Below, piece after piece: positions 1 to 7,555 of a stretch of 18,077 nt of DNA. The notes under the pieces were generated by a model. The model worked only from the letters and a program-made list of their open reading frames with translations. It did no database searches and had not been told where the DNA came from. The position numbers and the translations under genes are program-made. Source of the DNA: an uncultured Ruminococcus sp. (lineage in GTDB: Bacteria; Bacillota; Clostridia; Oscillospirales; Ruminococcaceae). Within the stretch, counting starts at the first letter, position 1, and the number at the start of each line of letters is the position of its first letter. The DNA lies in the NCBI GenBank assembly GCA_910577575.1, contig CAJTOG010000038.1, positions 1-18,077 of the forward strand, given 5' to 3'.

Positions 1-55
1 AACCTGTGACCCTCTGCTTGTAAGGCAGATGCTCTCCCAGCTGAGCTAAACCCCC
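1..55 (-). tRNA. tRNA-Val (anticodon UAC), 3' part cut off by window edge
   Basis: Read on the minus strand, the sequence starts GGGGGTTTAGCTCAGC, giving a 7-nt acceptor strand, U8, A9 and a GCTC D-stem. The anticodon stem TCTGC/GCAGA encloses the loop CTTACAA, so the anticodon is TAC (valine GUA and other GUN codons). A variable loop GGGTC and the start of the T-arm (ACAGGTT) are visible. The rest of the T-arm and the 3' acceptor strand lie beyond position 1. A consensus promoter sits about 45 nt upstream. Confidence 0.93.
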
Positions 56-101
56 GAACCAATTATTTATCATCAAGTAACTTACCCCTGATGACTTACT
101 T

Positions 102-130
102 ATTATATCACACTTTTTTAAATTTGTCAA
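102..130 (-). promoter_or_regulatory. Sigma-A promoter of tRNA-Val with AT-rich UP element
   Basis: On the minus strand, TTGACA (130-125) and TATAAT (107-102) are separated by exactly 17 nt. The predicted start is near position 95, giving a leader of about 40 nt before the mature tRNA 5' end at 55. Just upstream of the -35, positions 131-165 are alternating A- and T-tracts resembling an UP element, as expected for a strongly expressed stable-RNA promoter. Confidence 0.85.
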
Positions 131-245
131 GTGTTTTTTGAAAATTTTTCAAAAAATTTTTCAGAAAACATTTTAGGCGATATACAGGCAAAAATAATAA
201 ATTTTCCCATCAATATTTTTAGTTAAAATAAAAAAATATATCCGA

Positions 246-881
246 TTATTTTTTAGCTTCAGCACACACCCAGCTTTTACCCTTTTCCGTATGAATTTTA
301 ATATCTGAAAATCCTGCACTTTCAAGAAGTTCACTAAACTGAGCAAGAGTCGGATTAAATAAATTATATTTTTTAATATTTATAATATCTTCCTCTGCAA
401 GTTCAGCATCACCATAAATATCAGCAACAATAAGAAAAACTCCGTTATCGGCAAGAACACGTCTTACCTCTTTTAAATTTTCCAATGGATTACTCCAAAA
501 ATAAAAACTTTCAACAGTATAAATAACATTAAATGAATTATCCTGAAACGGCAGACTTTCTACAGAAGCCTGAATAATCTCAATTTTTCCACTGTTAATA
601 TCATCACAATTATTTTTCTTGCTCAGTTCAACTGAAACCGGTGAGTAATCAGCTCCGACAAGATGTCCGGTATTGATTACTGAAGACATTTTTTTCAGTG
701 CAGCACCCCCACCGCAACCAATGTCAAGAACATTTTCAGAACCATTTATATTCAAATGCGAAAAAGCCCACTCTGTAACACTTTTATGTGATTCACTCAT
801 ACGTTCAAGCATTTCTGCTCCGGCACTTCCTGTTGGCTTTGCAGGATTTCCCAATTCCGTTATTGAAATCTCATTGTTCAT
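246..881 (-). CDS. Class I SAM-dependent methyltransferase (Methyltransf_11/UbiE type)
   Basis: This 211-residue cytoplasmic protein has a Rossmann-type methyltransferase fold. Motif I is VLDIGCGGG (residues 51-59), the acidic post-I segment is VGADYSP, and motif IV-like SFNVIYTVESFYFW is followed by the LKEVRRVLADNG region seen in small-molecule methyltransferases. The substrate cannot be read from the sequence. The start at 881 was chosen because AGGAGG (893-888) lies 6 nt upstream; a longer in-frame reading to 980 would run through the promoter and has no ribosome binding site. It has its own promoter, back to back with that of the divergent membrane protein gene. No GC-rich terminator hairpin is visible between its stop and the tRNA-Val promoter. 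The biochemical class is secure, the physiological role is not. Confidence 0.9.
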   Translation of the reverse strand: MNNEISITELGNPAKPTGSAGAEMLERMSESHKSVTEWAFSHLNINGSENVLDIGCGGGAALKKMSSVINTGHLVGADYSPVSVELSKKNNCDDINSGKIEIIQASVESLPFQDNSFNVIYTVESFYFWSNPLENLKEVRRVLADNGVFLIVADIYGDAELAEEDIINIKKYNLFNPTLAQFSELLESAGFSDIKIHTEKGKSWVCAEAKK

Positions 882-918
882 AAAAATCCTCCTGAATTGT
901 AAATTTTTTATTTTTATA

Positions 919-947
919 ATTATAACATTTTTCTTTGAACTTGTCAA
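919..947 (-). promoter_or_regulatory. Sigma-A promoter of the methyltransferase gene
   Basis: On the minus strand, TTGACA (947-942), a 17-nt spacer and TATAAT (924-919) lie upstream of the methyltransferase ribosome binding site. The predicted start near 912 gives a leader of about 30 nt. Its -35 faces the -35 of the plus-strand promoter at 959 with 11 nt between them. Confidence 0.85.
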
Positions 948-958
948 TAAAATTTTAA

Positions 959-987
959 TTGACATTTTTGGACAAACCATATATAAT
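959..987 (+). promoter_or_regulatory. Sigma-A promoter of the membrane protein gene at 1024
   Basis: TTGACA (959-964), a 17-nt spacer and TATAAT (982-987) are both perfect consensus. The predicted start is near 994, about 17 nt before the GGGAGG ribosome binding site at 1011. It is divergent from the methyltransferase promoter, so a regulator bound between 942 and 964 would affect both genes. Confidence 0.85.
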
Positions 988-1023
988 TAAAGTATAATTT
1001 GCAAATTTATGGGAGGAATATAT

Positions 1024-1869
1024 TTGAAAAATTTTATTTTGGGTCATAAACTCCTTACTGTGGGCATTATTCTTTATATTACCGTTTTCATAGTAAGCAA
1101 ATTTCTTTCACCATGGCAGATAGGAGATATAACCATAAGCGATTTTGATTCTGATTCATCAAATATAGTGACGGATAAAGTTCCCGTTAATATAATCTTT
1201 TTCGGAATATATGAACTATGTGAACTTCTTTTTTATGCAAGCTCAAATAGTACAATGGATTCAGTACACGGAATGATGTTTTTTATTTCAGCCTGTGCAC
1301 TCTTTACATATATGTACTTTATAAAAAAATTGTTCATAAATGAATATTCAGATGATTTTCTTCCTGAAAAAATAATACTTGATTTCATATATGACAATAT
1401 TTTTGCCTATATAAGCAGTCTGATTGTATATTACCTTTACAGCCCCGTTTCCGGACTGGTTATCAAGGTTTTTGAAGGAGACACATTCTGGCTGAAAGCA
1501 CTTATCTCAATAATGCTTATACTTGTTCTTATCATACCAGCGATTCCGCAGTTTTTACAGGTTTTAGCCTATGTTTTTGCAATATCAAAAATAACATTAA
1601 TCCTGAATTATATGGACAAATCAATAAACTGGAATATAATTTTAAAAATCATTGTTATTTTTTCTGTCGCATTCATACTTATATCACTTACAAACTTAAT
1701 AATAAATGTATTTCTGGAAAAAGCTGAAAACCGTATAGGAGAATTTCTTCTGATAGCTTTCCCAACTTTTTTTGAACTTGCCATAGTAATTCTGAAATTC
1801 TGTCTGGGTGTAATTATATTCATGTTGGTTTTATTTGCAATTGCTTTTATTATTACCAAATTCGCCTGA
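1024..1869 (+). CDS. Polytopic membrane protein of unknown function
   Basis: I do not recognise this 281-residue protein. It is strongly hydrophobic, with an N-terminal membrane segment (about 10-28), an extracytoplasmic-type polar loop with several Asp/Ser (33-52), and further hydrophobic segments near 54-72, 83-103, 122-140, 158-187, 207-230 and 241-278. The basic and acidic connecting loops are short. The start is TTG at 1024, 7 nt after GGGAGG (1011-1016). The in-frame ATG at 1009 overlaps that site and has none of its own, so it is rejected. A consensus promoter precedes the gene and a hairpin terminator follows. No catalytic motif is visible; a transporter-like or membrane-scaffold role would be a guess. 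Confidence 0.75.
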   Translation: MKNFILGHKLLTVGIILYITVFIVSKFLSPWQIGDITISDFDSDSSNIVTDKVPVNIIFFGIYELCELLFYASSNSTMDSVHGMMFFISACALFTYMYFIKKLFINEYSDDFLPEKIILDFIYDNIFAYISSLIVYYLYSPVSGLVIKVFEGDTFWLKALISIMLILVLIIPAIPQFLQVLAYVFAISKITLILNYMDKSINWNIILKIIVIFSVAFILISLTNLIINVFLEKAENRIGEFLLIAFPTFFELAIVILKFCLGVIIFMLVLFAIAFIITKFA

Positions 1870-1870
1870 T

Positions 1871-1907
1871 AAAAAAGTCTGTCATTGAATCTGACAGACT
1901 TTTTTTT
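1871..1907. terminator. Bidirectional rho-independent terminator between convergent genes
   Basis: AGTCTGTCA (1876-1884) and TGACAGACT (1892-1900) form a perfect stem with loop TTGAATC. It is preceded by an A-run and followed by a T-run, so it has a U-tract in both directions. It ends the plus-strand membrane protein gene; its right edge overlaps the last codons of rsmA, so it also serves the long minus-strand operon. Confidence 0.9.
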
Positions 1908-2754
1908 ACATGATTTTAATTGCTAATGCAACAAGCTGTTCCATTGTAAGTGATTCAATACGCACGGATTCAGATGCATCAATTGATTTCAAAACATAAT
2001 ATGTTTTTTCCTTTTCAATTCCCATAAGAGACGACAAAGCATTTGCAAGAGTTTTACGTCTCTGAGAAAAACCTGATTTTACTATCTTAAAGAAAAATTT
2101 TTCCTGCTCTGTATTCAGATTGTATTTTTTATCAATATCAATCCGGATTACAGCAGAATCAACGTTCGGAGAAGGCATAAAACTTCCACGTGACACATTG
2201 AAAAGATGTCTGACTGTTCCATAATAATTTACTCCGACTGTTATGGCTCCTGATTCTCTTGTGCCGACTTCTGCACAGAGACGCTGTGCAGCTTCCTTTT
2301 GTACCATAACGGTTATTGATTCTATCGGCAGACAGCTTTCCAGCAAAAGCATTATAACAGGAGATGTTATATAATACGGCAAATTTGCACATACAGCAGT
2401 TTTAAGTCCATTGAAATCTTCATTTATAATTTTATGCAGATTTGCTTTCATAACATCTTCATTATAAATTTTAATATTATTAAAATCCGCTAAAGTTTCA
2501 GCAAGAACAGGCATAAGTCTTTTATCTATTTCAACCGCCGAAACCTTATCCGCACGCATCGCAAGTTCTTTGGTAAGGACACCTATTCCCGTACCGATTT
2601 CCAATATTCCATATCCCGACCGTGCATTGCCATTTTCCGCTATTTTAGGACATATGTCAGGATTTATAATAAAATTCTGTCCAAGTCCTTTTGAAAAATT
2701 AAATCCATGACGACCGAGGATTTCCCTGACTGTACCTATATTTGTTAAATTCAT
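1906..2754 (-). CDS. rsmA: 16S rRNA dimethyladenosine transferase RsmA (KsgA)
   Basis: This enzyme dimethylates the two adjacent adenines near the 3' end of 16S rRNA (A1518/A1519 in E. coli numbering) with S-adenosylmethionine, late in 30S assembly. The 282-residue length is normal. Diagnostic pieces are LGQNF (24-28), SAM motif I ILEIGTGIG (50-58), VEIDKRL (74-80), the catalytic NLPYY motif (124-128), FMPSPNVDSA (192-201) and FSQRRKTL (229-236). The ATG at 2754 directly abuts the stop of the upstream FAD-dehydrogenase gene (2755), with GGAG about 9 nt before it. It is the last gene of the five-gene operon and its end overlaps the terminator hairpin. Loss of KsgA confers kasugamycin resistance in characterised bacteria. 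Confidence 0.97.
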   Translation of the reverse strand: MNLTNIGTVREILGRHGFNFSKGLGQNFIINPDICPKIAENGNARSGYGILEIGTGIGVLTKELAMRADKVSAVEIDKRLMPVLAETLADFNNIKIYNEDVMKANLHKIINEDFNGLKTAVCANLPYYITSPVIMLLLESCLPIESITVMVQKEAAQRLCAEVGTRESGAITVGVNYYGTVRHLFNVSRGSFMPSPNVDSAVIRIDIDKKYNLNTEQEKFFFKIVKSGFSQRRKTLANALSSLMGIEKEKTYYVLKSIDASESVRIESLTMEQLVALAIKIM

Positions 2755-4344
2755 TTACTTTTTCTCCGATTCAATTTTATTTATTACAGCCTCTGCACAC
2801 TTCATGCCATCAACTGCTGCGGAAATAATTCCTCCTGCATAGCCTGCTCCCTCACCACAAGGAAAAAGTCTGCCAACTGATACCGATTCAAGCGACTCAC
2901 TGCGATTTATACGCACAGGTGAACTGCTTCGGCTTTCAATACCGGTAAGAACAGCATCAGGATTATCAAAACCATTAATCTTCTTACCCATTTCCCTGAT
3001 ACCAAGTCTAAGCGATTCGCATACAAAATCCGGAAGATATTCATCAGGACTTGCAAATTTTATTTTCGGCTTATATGATGGCTTAATTTTCCCGATATTT
3101 TCAGTAATTTTCCCATTCAGGAAATCTCTTACAAGAATAACGGGTGCAGAATAATCCGAACCTCCGGCAATATATGCCTTTTCCTCAAGCTCACGCTGAA
3201 AATACATTCCGGCAAGCGGATGACTGCTTTTGTAGTCTGATGTATCTATATTAACAAGAAGTGCACTATTTGAATTTTCTGCATCACGGGCATAGCAACT
3301 CATACCATTTACTGCCAGTCTGCCGTGTTCAGATGAAGCTGCAACAACATATCCTCCGGGACACATACAGAATGTATAAAGCGTACGTCCGTTCGGGAGA
3401 TGTACGGCAAGTTTATAATCAGCGGCCTTCAGTGCATCATGACCTGCAAAACAGCCATACATAGCCTTGTCTATCTCACTCTTCAGATGCTCAATACGTA
3501 AACCGACAGCAAAATTCTTCTGGGAAAGTTTGATATTTTTACTGTAAAGCATTTCAAAAATACCCCTTGCACTGTGACCAGAAGCAAGAATTATATTGTC
3601 TGTTTCTATTCTGTAAATTCCTTTACCGTCACTGTAAACAGCTTCTGAAATGCAATTGTTTTCTGTTTCATATCCGATGAACTTAGCACCAAACCGCACT
3701 TCACCTCCAAGTGATACAACATATTTACGCAGATTCTTTACAGTTTCACGAAGTTTGTCCGTACCGATATGAGGCTTTGAAAGATAAATAATATCACTGG
3801 GAGCACCAAATTCAACAAGTTTCCTGAGAATCCATCCAATACGCTTATCCTTTATTCCTGTAGTAAGCTTGCCATCAGAAAAAGTACCTGCACCGCCTTC
3901 ACCGAACTGCACATTGCATTCAGGGTCAAGAACACCGCTGTTCCGGAATTTTTCAACTGCCCTTATACGATTGTCAACGTCCATGCCTCTTTCAAGAACT
4001 ATAGGCTTGGCTCCCGCAATTGCAAGTACAAGAGCGGCAAACATTCCGGCAGGTCCGAAACCCACTATAACAGGACGCTTTTCAACAGTTACTTTCGGAA
4101 TCCTGTATACAAAATTCTCAACATAAACAGCATTCTTTACTCTTTTTTCATACTTTAGTTCAGCTGAAATATTAAGAGAAACAATAAAATTAATATCATT
4201 TTTTTTACGTGCATCCACTGATTTTTTTGAAATTTCCGCAGATTTGATTTTATTTTCTGGTATTCCTGTTTTTTCAGATGCAAGTTTTATAATATTTGTA
4301 AAGTCAAAATCAAGTGGTACTTTTATATTGTTAATTCTTATCAT
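2755..4344 (-). CDS. NAD(P)/FAD-dependent dehydrogenase, COG2509 type
   Basis: This 529-residue protein starts with a roughly 90-residue module (1-88, beta-rich, Lys-rich), followed by an FAD-binding Rossmann motif VIVGFGPAGMFAA (92-104) ending in the acidic residue of VLERG. The family signature NVQFGEGGAGTFSDGKL (144-160) follows, and near the C-terminus CGEGAGYAGGI, the second FAD contact. The organisation is that of the uncharacterised FAD-dependent dehydrogenase family COG2509, common in Firmicutes; the substrate is unknown. The start at 4344 overlaps the end of the upstream flavoprotein gene by 14 nt and has AAGGCGG upstream, which suggests translational coupling. It sits between a HI0933-type flavoprotein and rsmA. 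Family assignment is confident, function is not. Confidence 0.9.
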   Translation of the reverse strand: MIRINNIKVPLDFDFTNIIKLASEKTGIPENKIKSAEISKKSVDARKKNDINFIVSLNISAELKYEKRVKNAVYVENFVYRIPKVTVEKRPVIVGFGPAGMFAALVLAIAGAKPIVLERGMDVDNRIRAVEKFRNSGVLDPECNVQFGEGGAGTFSDGKLTTGIKDKRIGWILRKLVEFGAPSDIIYLSKPHIGTDKLRETVKNLRKYVVSLGGEVRFGAKFIGYETENNCISEAVYSDGKGIYRIETDNIILASGHSARGIFEMLYSKNIKLSQKNFAVGLRIEHLKSEIDKAMYGCFAGHDALKAADYKLAVHLPNGRTLYTFCMCPGGYVVAASSEHGRLAVNGMSCYARDAENSNSALLVNIDTSDYKSSHPLAGMYFQRELEEKAYIAGGSDYSAPVILVRDFLNGKITENIGKIKPSYKPKIKFASPDEYLPDFVCESLRLGIREMGKKINGFDNPDAVLTGIESRSSSPVRINRSESLESVSVGRLFPCGEGAGYAGGIISAAVDGMKCAEAVINKIESEKK

Positions 4345-5563
4345 AAAATGCCGCCTTTCTGCCGACTAAAATTCCCGAAGACCAAGCCCATTGCAGATTA
4401 TATCCTCCGCAGTCGCCTGCTGTATCAAGTATCTCACCACAAAGATACAATCCTTTATGTAATAAGGATTCAAGGTTTTCATTTACACATGAACTATGTA
4501 TTCCACCCATTGTCGCCTGTGCATTCTGCCACGGTGAACAGCCTGTAACTTCAAATTCAAGTGCTTTTATTTTACTTATCAATTTGCATATTTCTGTATT
4601 TCCAAGTGTCGAAATTTTGTCGGTAAGAGGACGGGCGACGGAATTTTTAACCAGATAAACCGCAAGATTTTTAACAAATGCCCCTGTCAAAAATTCTTCT
4701 AAAGGCAAGTCTGACCTACCTTTTCTCAGGCTGTCAAAATAACGGATAAGCTCATCTTCCGCAATATCAGGCATCAGGTCAATTTTCAGTGCAAGTTTTC
4801 CCTCATACTCCTGAAAAAGATATGCCAGATTGAATACACATATTCCCGAAATATTATTCTCATTAAACTGAAGTTCACCTTTTTCTGTTCTCAGGATTTT
4901 ACCCTCTGAAATTGCCGAAACTTCCCCCTTTACACGCACACCCTTAAGACCCTTAAGTTTATTCGCATCTGTCCTTAAAGACGCAACAGCGGGACATATT
5001 TTCGATGTTTTATAGCCCATGTTTTTAAGTATACGCATTATACCGCCGTCCGTTCCAAAAGATGGTCCGGCATATCCTCCAGCAGCAATAATAAGCCGTT
5101 TGCAAATTATGTCTCCGTTTTTATAAATAAGTCTGAATCCCTTTTCAATAGGAATAATTTCAGTTATTTCACATTCGCAAAGCTCCTCAACACCCAGCTC
5201 CTGCATTTTAAGCCTTATGGCATTAAGTACAGTTGCTGAGCTGTTGCTTCGGGGATAAACTCCGCCTTCACGGCCCTCGCTTCCTGTTACACAAAGCACG
5301 CCCAATTCATCAGTAAAAAAAGATTTGTAATCAGGCATTCTATTTATAATTTCCATTGCATTTATTGAACCATGATAATTAAATCTTGAAATATTAATAT
5401 TACTAAGATTACATTTTCCATTGCCTGAAGCAATAATTTTCTTACCTACTTTTTGTAGCTTTTCAATAACAAGAACACTTGCCGATGGATTTGCTATTTT
5501 TGCAGAAACTGATGCTGTAAGTCCGGAAGCACCTCCGCCGATAATCGCTATATCAACTTTCAT
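4331..5563 (-). CDS. HI0933/YhiN-family flavoprotein (aminoacetone oxidase-like family)
   Basis: This 410-residue flavoprotein begins with an FAD-binding beta-alpha-beta motif, MKVDIAIIGGGASGL (1-15), then the family-specific GKKIIASGNGKCNLSN (40-55) and a C-terminal FAD contact CGEILDTAGDCGGYNLQ. Proteins of this family (E. coli YhiN, B. subtilis YtfP, clostridial BaiN-like enzymes) bind FAD, but most have no proven substrate. The start at 5563 was chosen over 5590 because AGAGGTG lies just upstream and because the shorter start puts the FAD motif at the very N-terminus. It begins 4 nt after the stop of the metallophosphoesterase gene and overlaps the next gene by 14 nt, indicating one operon. 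Two neighbouring flavoproteins of different families suggest a related redox task (inference). Confidence 0.92.
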   Translation of the reverse strand: MKVDIAIIGGGASGLTASVSAKIANPSASVLVIEKLQKVGKKIIASGNGKCNLSNINISRFNYHGSINAMEIINRMPDYKSFFTDELGVLCVTGSEGREGGVYPRSNSSATVLNAIRLKMQELGVEELCECEITEIIPIEKGFRLIYKNGDIICKRLIIAAGGYAGPSFGTDGGIMRILKNMGYKTSKICPAVASLRTDANKLKGLKGVRVKGEVSAISEGKILRTEKGELQFNENNISGICVFNLAYLFQEYEGKLALKIDLMPDIAEDELIRYFDSLRKGRSDLPLEEFLTGAFVKNLAVYLVKNSVARPLTDKISTLGNTEICKLISKIKALEFEVTGCSPWQNAQATMGGIHSSCVNENLESLLHKGLYLCGEILDTAGDCGGYNLQWAWSSGILVGRKAAFYDKN

Positions 5564-5567
5564 TCTT

Positions 5568-6416
5568 TCACCTCTTTGGTATAATATCAATCGAAACTAT
5601 TTCAGGTCTGTTGCAGAAACGTACAGGATAAGGATAGTCACCTATTCCCGATGTTATAAACATAGCTCCACCCTTATATTTAAACCACCCTTTATCATAT
5701 ACAGAGTCACAGCTTGTCAGCTCAGGAAACCATTTTTCTGTCAATGCATCATACATTGTGCCTATAAAAGGAAGCTGAACCATTCCTCCGTGAGTATCTG
5801 CACAGACAGTCAAATCTGCACCAAATTCTGCAAATTTTTCATAATTGGGAATATGTGCCATAAGAATATTATAACAGCTCTTATCAACAGCAAATTCATT
5901 GGTCAGGTCAAATGTTGAACTGTAGTAAACATTGTCAATCCCCATAATCTTCAGATTATTGCCATTTATATTTATAAATTCCTCTCTGTAATTCATAACA
6001 TGAACACCGGCATCCTGAATTGCAGAAATATATTTTTCTGATGTATCATGGTCACCTGTAACAAAGTATACGGGATATCCCTTTTCAACAAGCGAACTCA
6101 TAAGATTGACAGAAACTTTAATAATATTCCATTCGCTCCTGCGTGTATACATATCACCCATGACCAGAACAATATCAGGAGTTATTCCATCAACTTTACT
6201 GATTATCTTACTGTTGCTTATACTGTGATTATGTACGTGCAAATCGCTGAGTACTGCAATACGAACGGGATTTGATATATTTTCGGAATATATTGAAGTA
6301 CTGACCGTTTTCAGCGTATAATTATTGTACCACCATATAACAAAAAGCAAAATAATTATGAAACAGCATCTTCTTAAAAAATATTTAGTTTTTAAAACTT
6401 TTTTCTTTTCTGTCAT
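5568..6416 (-). CDS. Membrane-anchored metallophosphoesterase (YkuE/calcineurin-like)
   Basis: This 282-residue protein has a basic N-terminus, one membrane segment (about 16-31) and an extracytoplasmic calcineurin-like phosphoesterase domain. Metal-binding blocks are visible in order: SDLHVH (D58, H60), GDMYTRR (D88), GDHD (121-124, usually GNHD), AHIP (H188) and ADTHGG (206-211, usually GHTHGG). Two positions that are normally Asn and His are therefore Asp. Relatives such as B. subtilis YkuE are exported metal-dependent phosphoesterases thought to act at the cell wall or on phospholipid; the substrate here is unknown. The start is ATG at 6416, 6 nt after GAGG; the TTG at 6428 lies upstream of a sensible spacing. 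It overlaps the end of the MscS gene by 32 nt, so it is translated as part of that operon. Confidence 0.9.
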   Translation of the reverse strand: MTEKKKVLKTKYFLRRCCFIIILLFVIWWYNNYTLKTVSTSIYSENISNPVRIAVLSDLHVHNHSISNSKIISKVDGITPDIVLVMGDMYTRRSEWNIIKVSVNLMSSLVEKGYPVYFVTGDHDTSEKYISAIQDAGVHVMNYREEFININGNNLKIMGIDNVYYSSTFDLTNEFAVDKSCYNILMAHIPNYEKFAEFGADLTVCADTHGGMVQLPFIGTMYDALTEKWFPELTSCDSVYDKGWFKYKGGAMFITSGIGDYPYPVRFCNRPEIVSIDIIPKR

Positions 6417-7284
6417 TTTTTTCCTCAACTATATGTACATCAAGCTGATTGAATGGTATATCAATTTCATTTTTATCAAAAAGATGTTTAATTTGCTCAT
6501 TGAGAGTATATTTAACCTCATTATAATCGCTGTTATTGACCCATACAAGAACATCAACAGAAATTGAACTATCCTTATGTTCACCCATACGTATTATCGG
6601 AGCAGGTTCATCAAGAATCATATTGTTTTCCATAACGACGGTCATGATAATCTGACGTGCCTTGTCATAGCTTGCAGTATAACTTATATCATATTTCAAA
6701 TCTATGCGTCTTGTCGGCGTTTCAGTATAGTTAACCAGTTTTGTATCAGATACTTTTCCATTTGGTATAAATATTGACTTACCGTCAAATGTTCTCATCT
6801 TAGTGTAAAGAACACCGATTGATTCAACAATACCAAGAGTACCATCGATTTCAACAGTATCACCTGATGCAAATGGCTTTGAAAAAAGTATTATAAATCC
6901 GCCGCAGAGATTTGTAAGACAGTTCTGGAGTGCAAGGCTGACAGCAAGTCCGGCTGCACCCAAAACCGTTATAATTGACGACATGGGTACGTTAAGGACA
7001 GAAAGTGCCATTATAATAACAAGTACGTACAGAGCTGTTTTTATAACTGATACAAGAAAACTCCTTGCAGAATCTTCAACGTTTGAACGCTTCATGGCTT
7101 TTGAAACAATTCTTGAAATAAGCCTTGAAAGAAGCACCCCCACCGCCATAACAATTATTGCAATAATAAGAAGAGGAAGAATACCTAAAAAATAATTTGT
7201 AATATCTGTAAAAAGACTTGATGCTTTGTCCACCTGTTCCTGTATGGCATCGACAACAGCAGGAATTGTAGTTGTTGTTTCCAA
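6385..7284 (-). CDS. Small-conductance mechanosensitive channel, MscS family
   Basis: MscS proteins open on membrane tension and release solutes after hypo-osmotic shock. Counting from the ATG at 7293, the protein has three membrane helices (about 37-60, 78-100, 105-138). The third is the Gly/Ala-rich pore helix GAAGLAVSLALQN followed by the beta-domain entry FSKPFASGDTVEI (137-149) and the conserved FDGKSIFIPNGKV region (about 170-182). Length (about 300 residues) fits the three-helix core family. The start is uncertain: GGGGAG (7299-7294) abuts the ATG at 7293 with no spacer, whereas the in-frame TTG at 7284 has 9 nt spacing, so TTG is preferred here. It is the first gene of the operon that runs to rsmA, directly behind a consensus promoter. 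Confidence 0.93.
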   Translation of the reverse strand: METTTTIPAVVDAIQEQVDKASSLFTDITNYFLGILPLLIIAIIVMAVGVLLSRLISRIVSKAMKRSNVEDSARSFLVSVIKTALYVLVIIMALSVLNVPMSSIITVLGAAGLAVSLALQNCLTNLCGGFIILFSKPFASGDTVEIDGTLGIVESIGVLYTKMRTFDGKSIFIPNGKVSDTKLVNYTETPTRRIDLKYDISYTASYDKARQIIMTVVMENNMILDEPAPIIRMGEHKDSSISVDVLVWVNNSDYNEVKYTLNEQIKHLFDKNEIDIPFNQLDVHIVEEKNDRKEKSFKN

Positions 7285-7317
7285 AAAAATCATCTCCCCA
7301 AAAATGCTGATATATTT

Positions 7318-7346
7318 ATTATAACAAAAAATACACTAAACGTCAA
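7318..7346 (-). promoter_or_regulatory. Sigma-A promoter of the mscS-to-rsmA operon
   Basis: On the minus strand, TTGACG (7346-7341), a 17-nt spacer and TATAAT (7323-7318) are present. The predicted start near 7311 leaves a leader of only about 18-27 nt. No other consensus promoter is apparent before rsmA, and the five genes overlap or nearly touch, so this one probably drives all of them. Confidence 0.8.
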
Positions 7347-7409
7347 TTGGCATTACATTATTTTCACCAGATTTTTATAAAATTAAATAATTAAAATTTA
7401 TTGAAACTC

Positions 7410-7438
7410 TTGATTTTTTTCCCAAAATATGTTATAAT
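7410..7438 (+). promoter_or_regulatory. Promoter of tRNA-Arg (extended -10)
   Basis: TTGATT (7410-7415), a 17-nt spacer and TATAAT (7433-7438) are present. The -10 is preceded by TG plus one base (7430-7432), making an extended -10. The predicted start is near 7445, only a few bases before the mature tRNA at 7448. Confidence 0.8.
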
Positions 7439-7447
7439 GTTATTAAT

Positions 7448-7524
7448 GTCCCAATAGCTCAGTAGGATAGAGCGGCTGCCTCCTAAGCAGCAGGCCGGAG
7501 GTTCGAATCCTCTTTGGGACGCCA
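7448..7524 (+). tRNA. tRNA-Arg (anticodon CCU), with encoded CCA
   Basis: The acceptor strands GTCCCAA and TTGGGAC pair perfectly. The D-stem starts GCTC, the anticodon stem GCTGC/GCAGC (7475-7479, 7487-7491) encloses CTCCTAA, giving anticodon CCT (7482-7484) for the AGG codon, and the T-loop is GGTTCGAATCC. G73 is followed by an encoded CCA (7522-7524). It stands alone, not in a tRNA cluster, and is followed after 31 nt by the pduL start codon with no terminator between them. Confidence 0.97.
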
Positions 7525-7555
7525 TTCCTATTTAAAATCAACGGAGGAATTTATT

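Noticed and set aside
131..165. A/T inverted repeats near 150 as a terminator of the methyltransferase gene
   Set aside because: The stem would be A/T only and the tract is better explained as the UP element of the tRNA-Val promoter.
673..990. Plus-strand open frame opposite the methyltransferase
   Set aside because: It lies antisense to a clear methyltransferase gene, has no ribosome binding site and no recognisable protein features, and runs through both promoters.
1009..1023. ATG at 1009 as the start of the membrane protein
   Set aside because: The ATG overlaps the GGGAGG that serves the TTG at 1024 and has no ribosome binding site of its own.
3261..4126. Plus-strand open frames inside the FAD-dehydrogenase gene
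   Set aside because: They are shadows on the opposite strand of a well-supported flavoprotein; composition is non-protein-like and no ribosome binding site precedes them.
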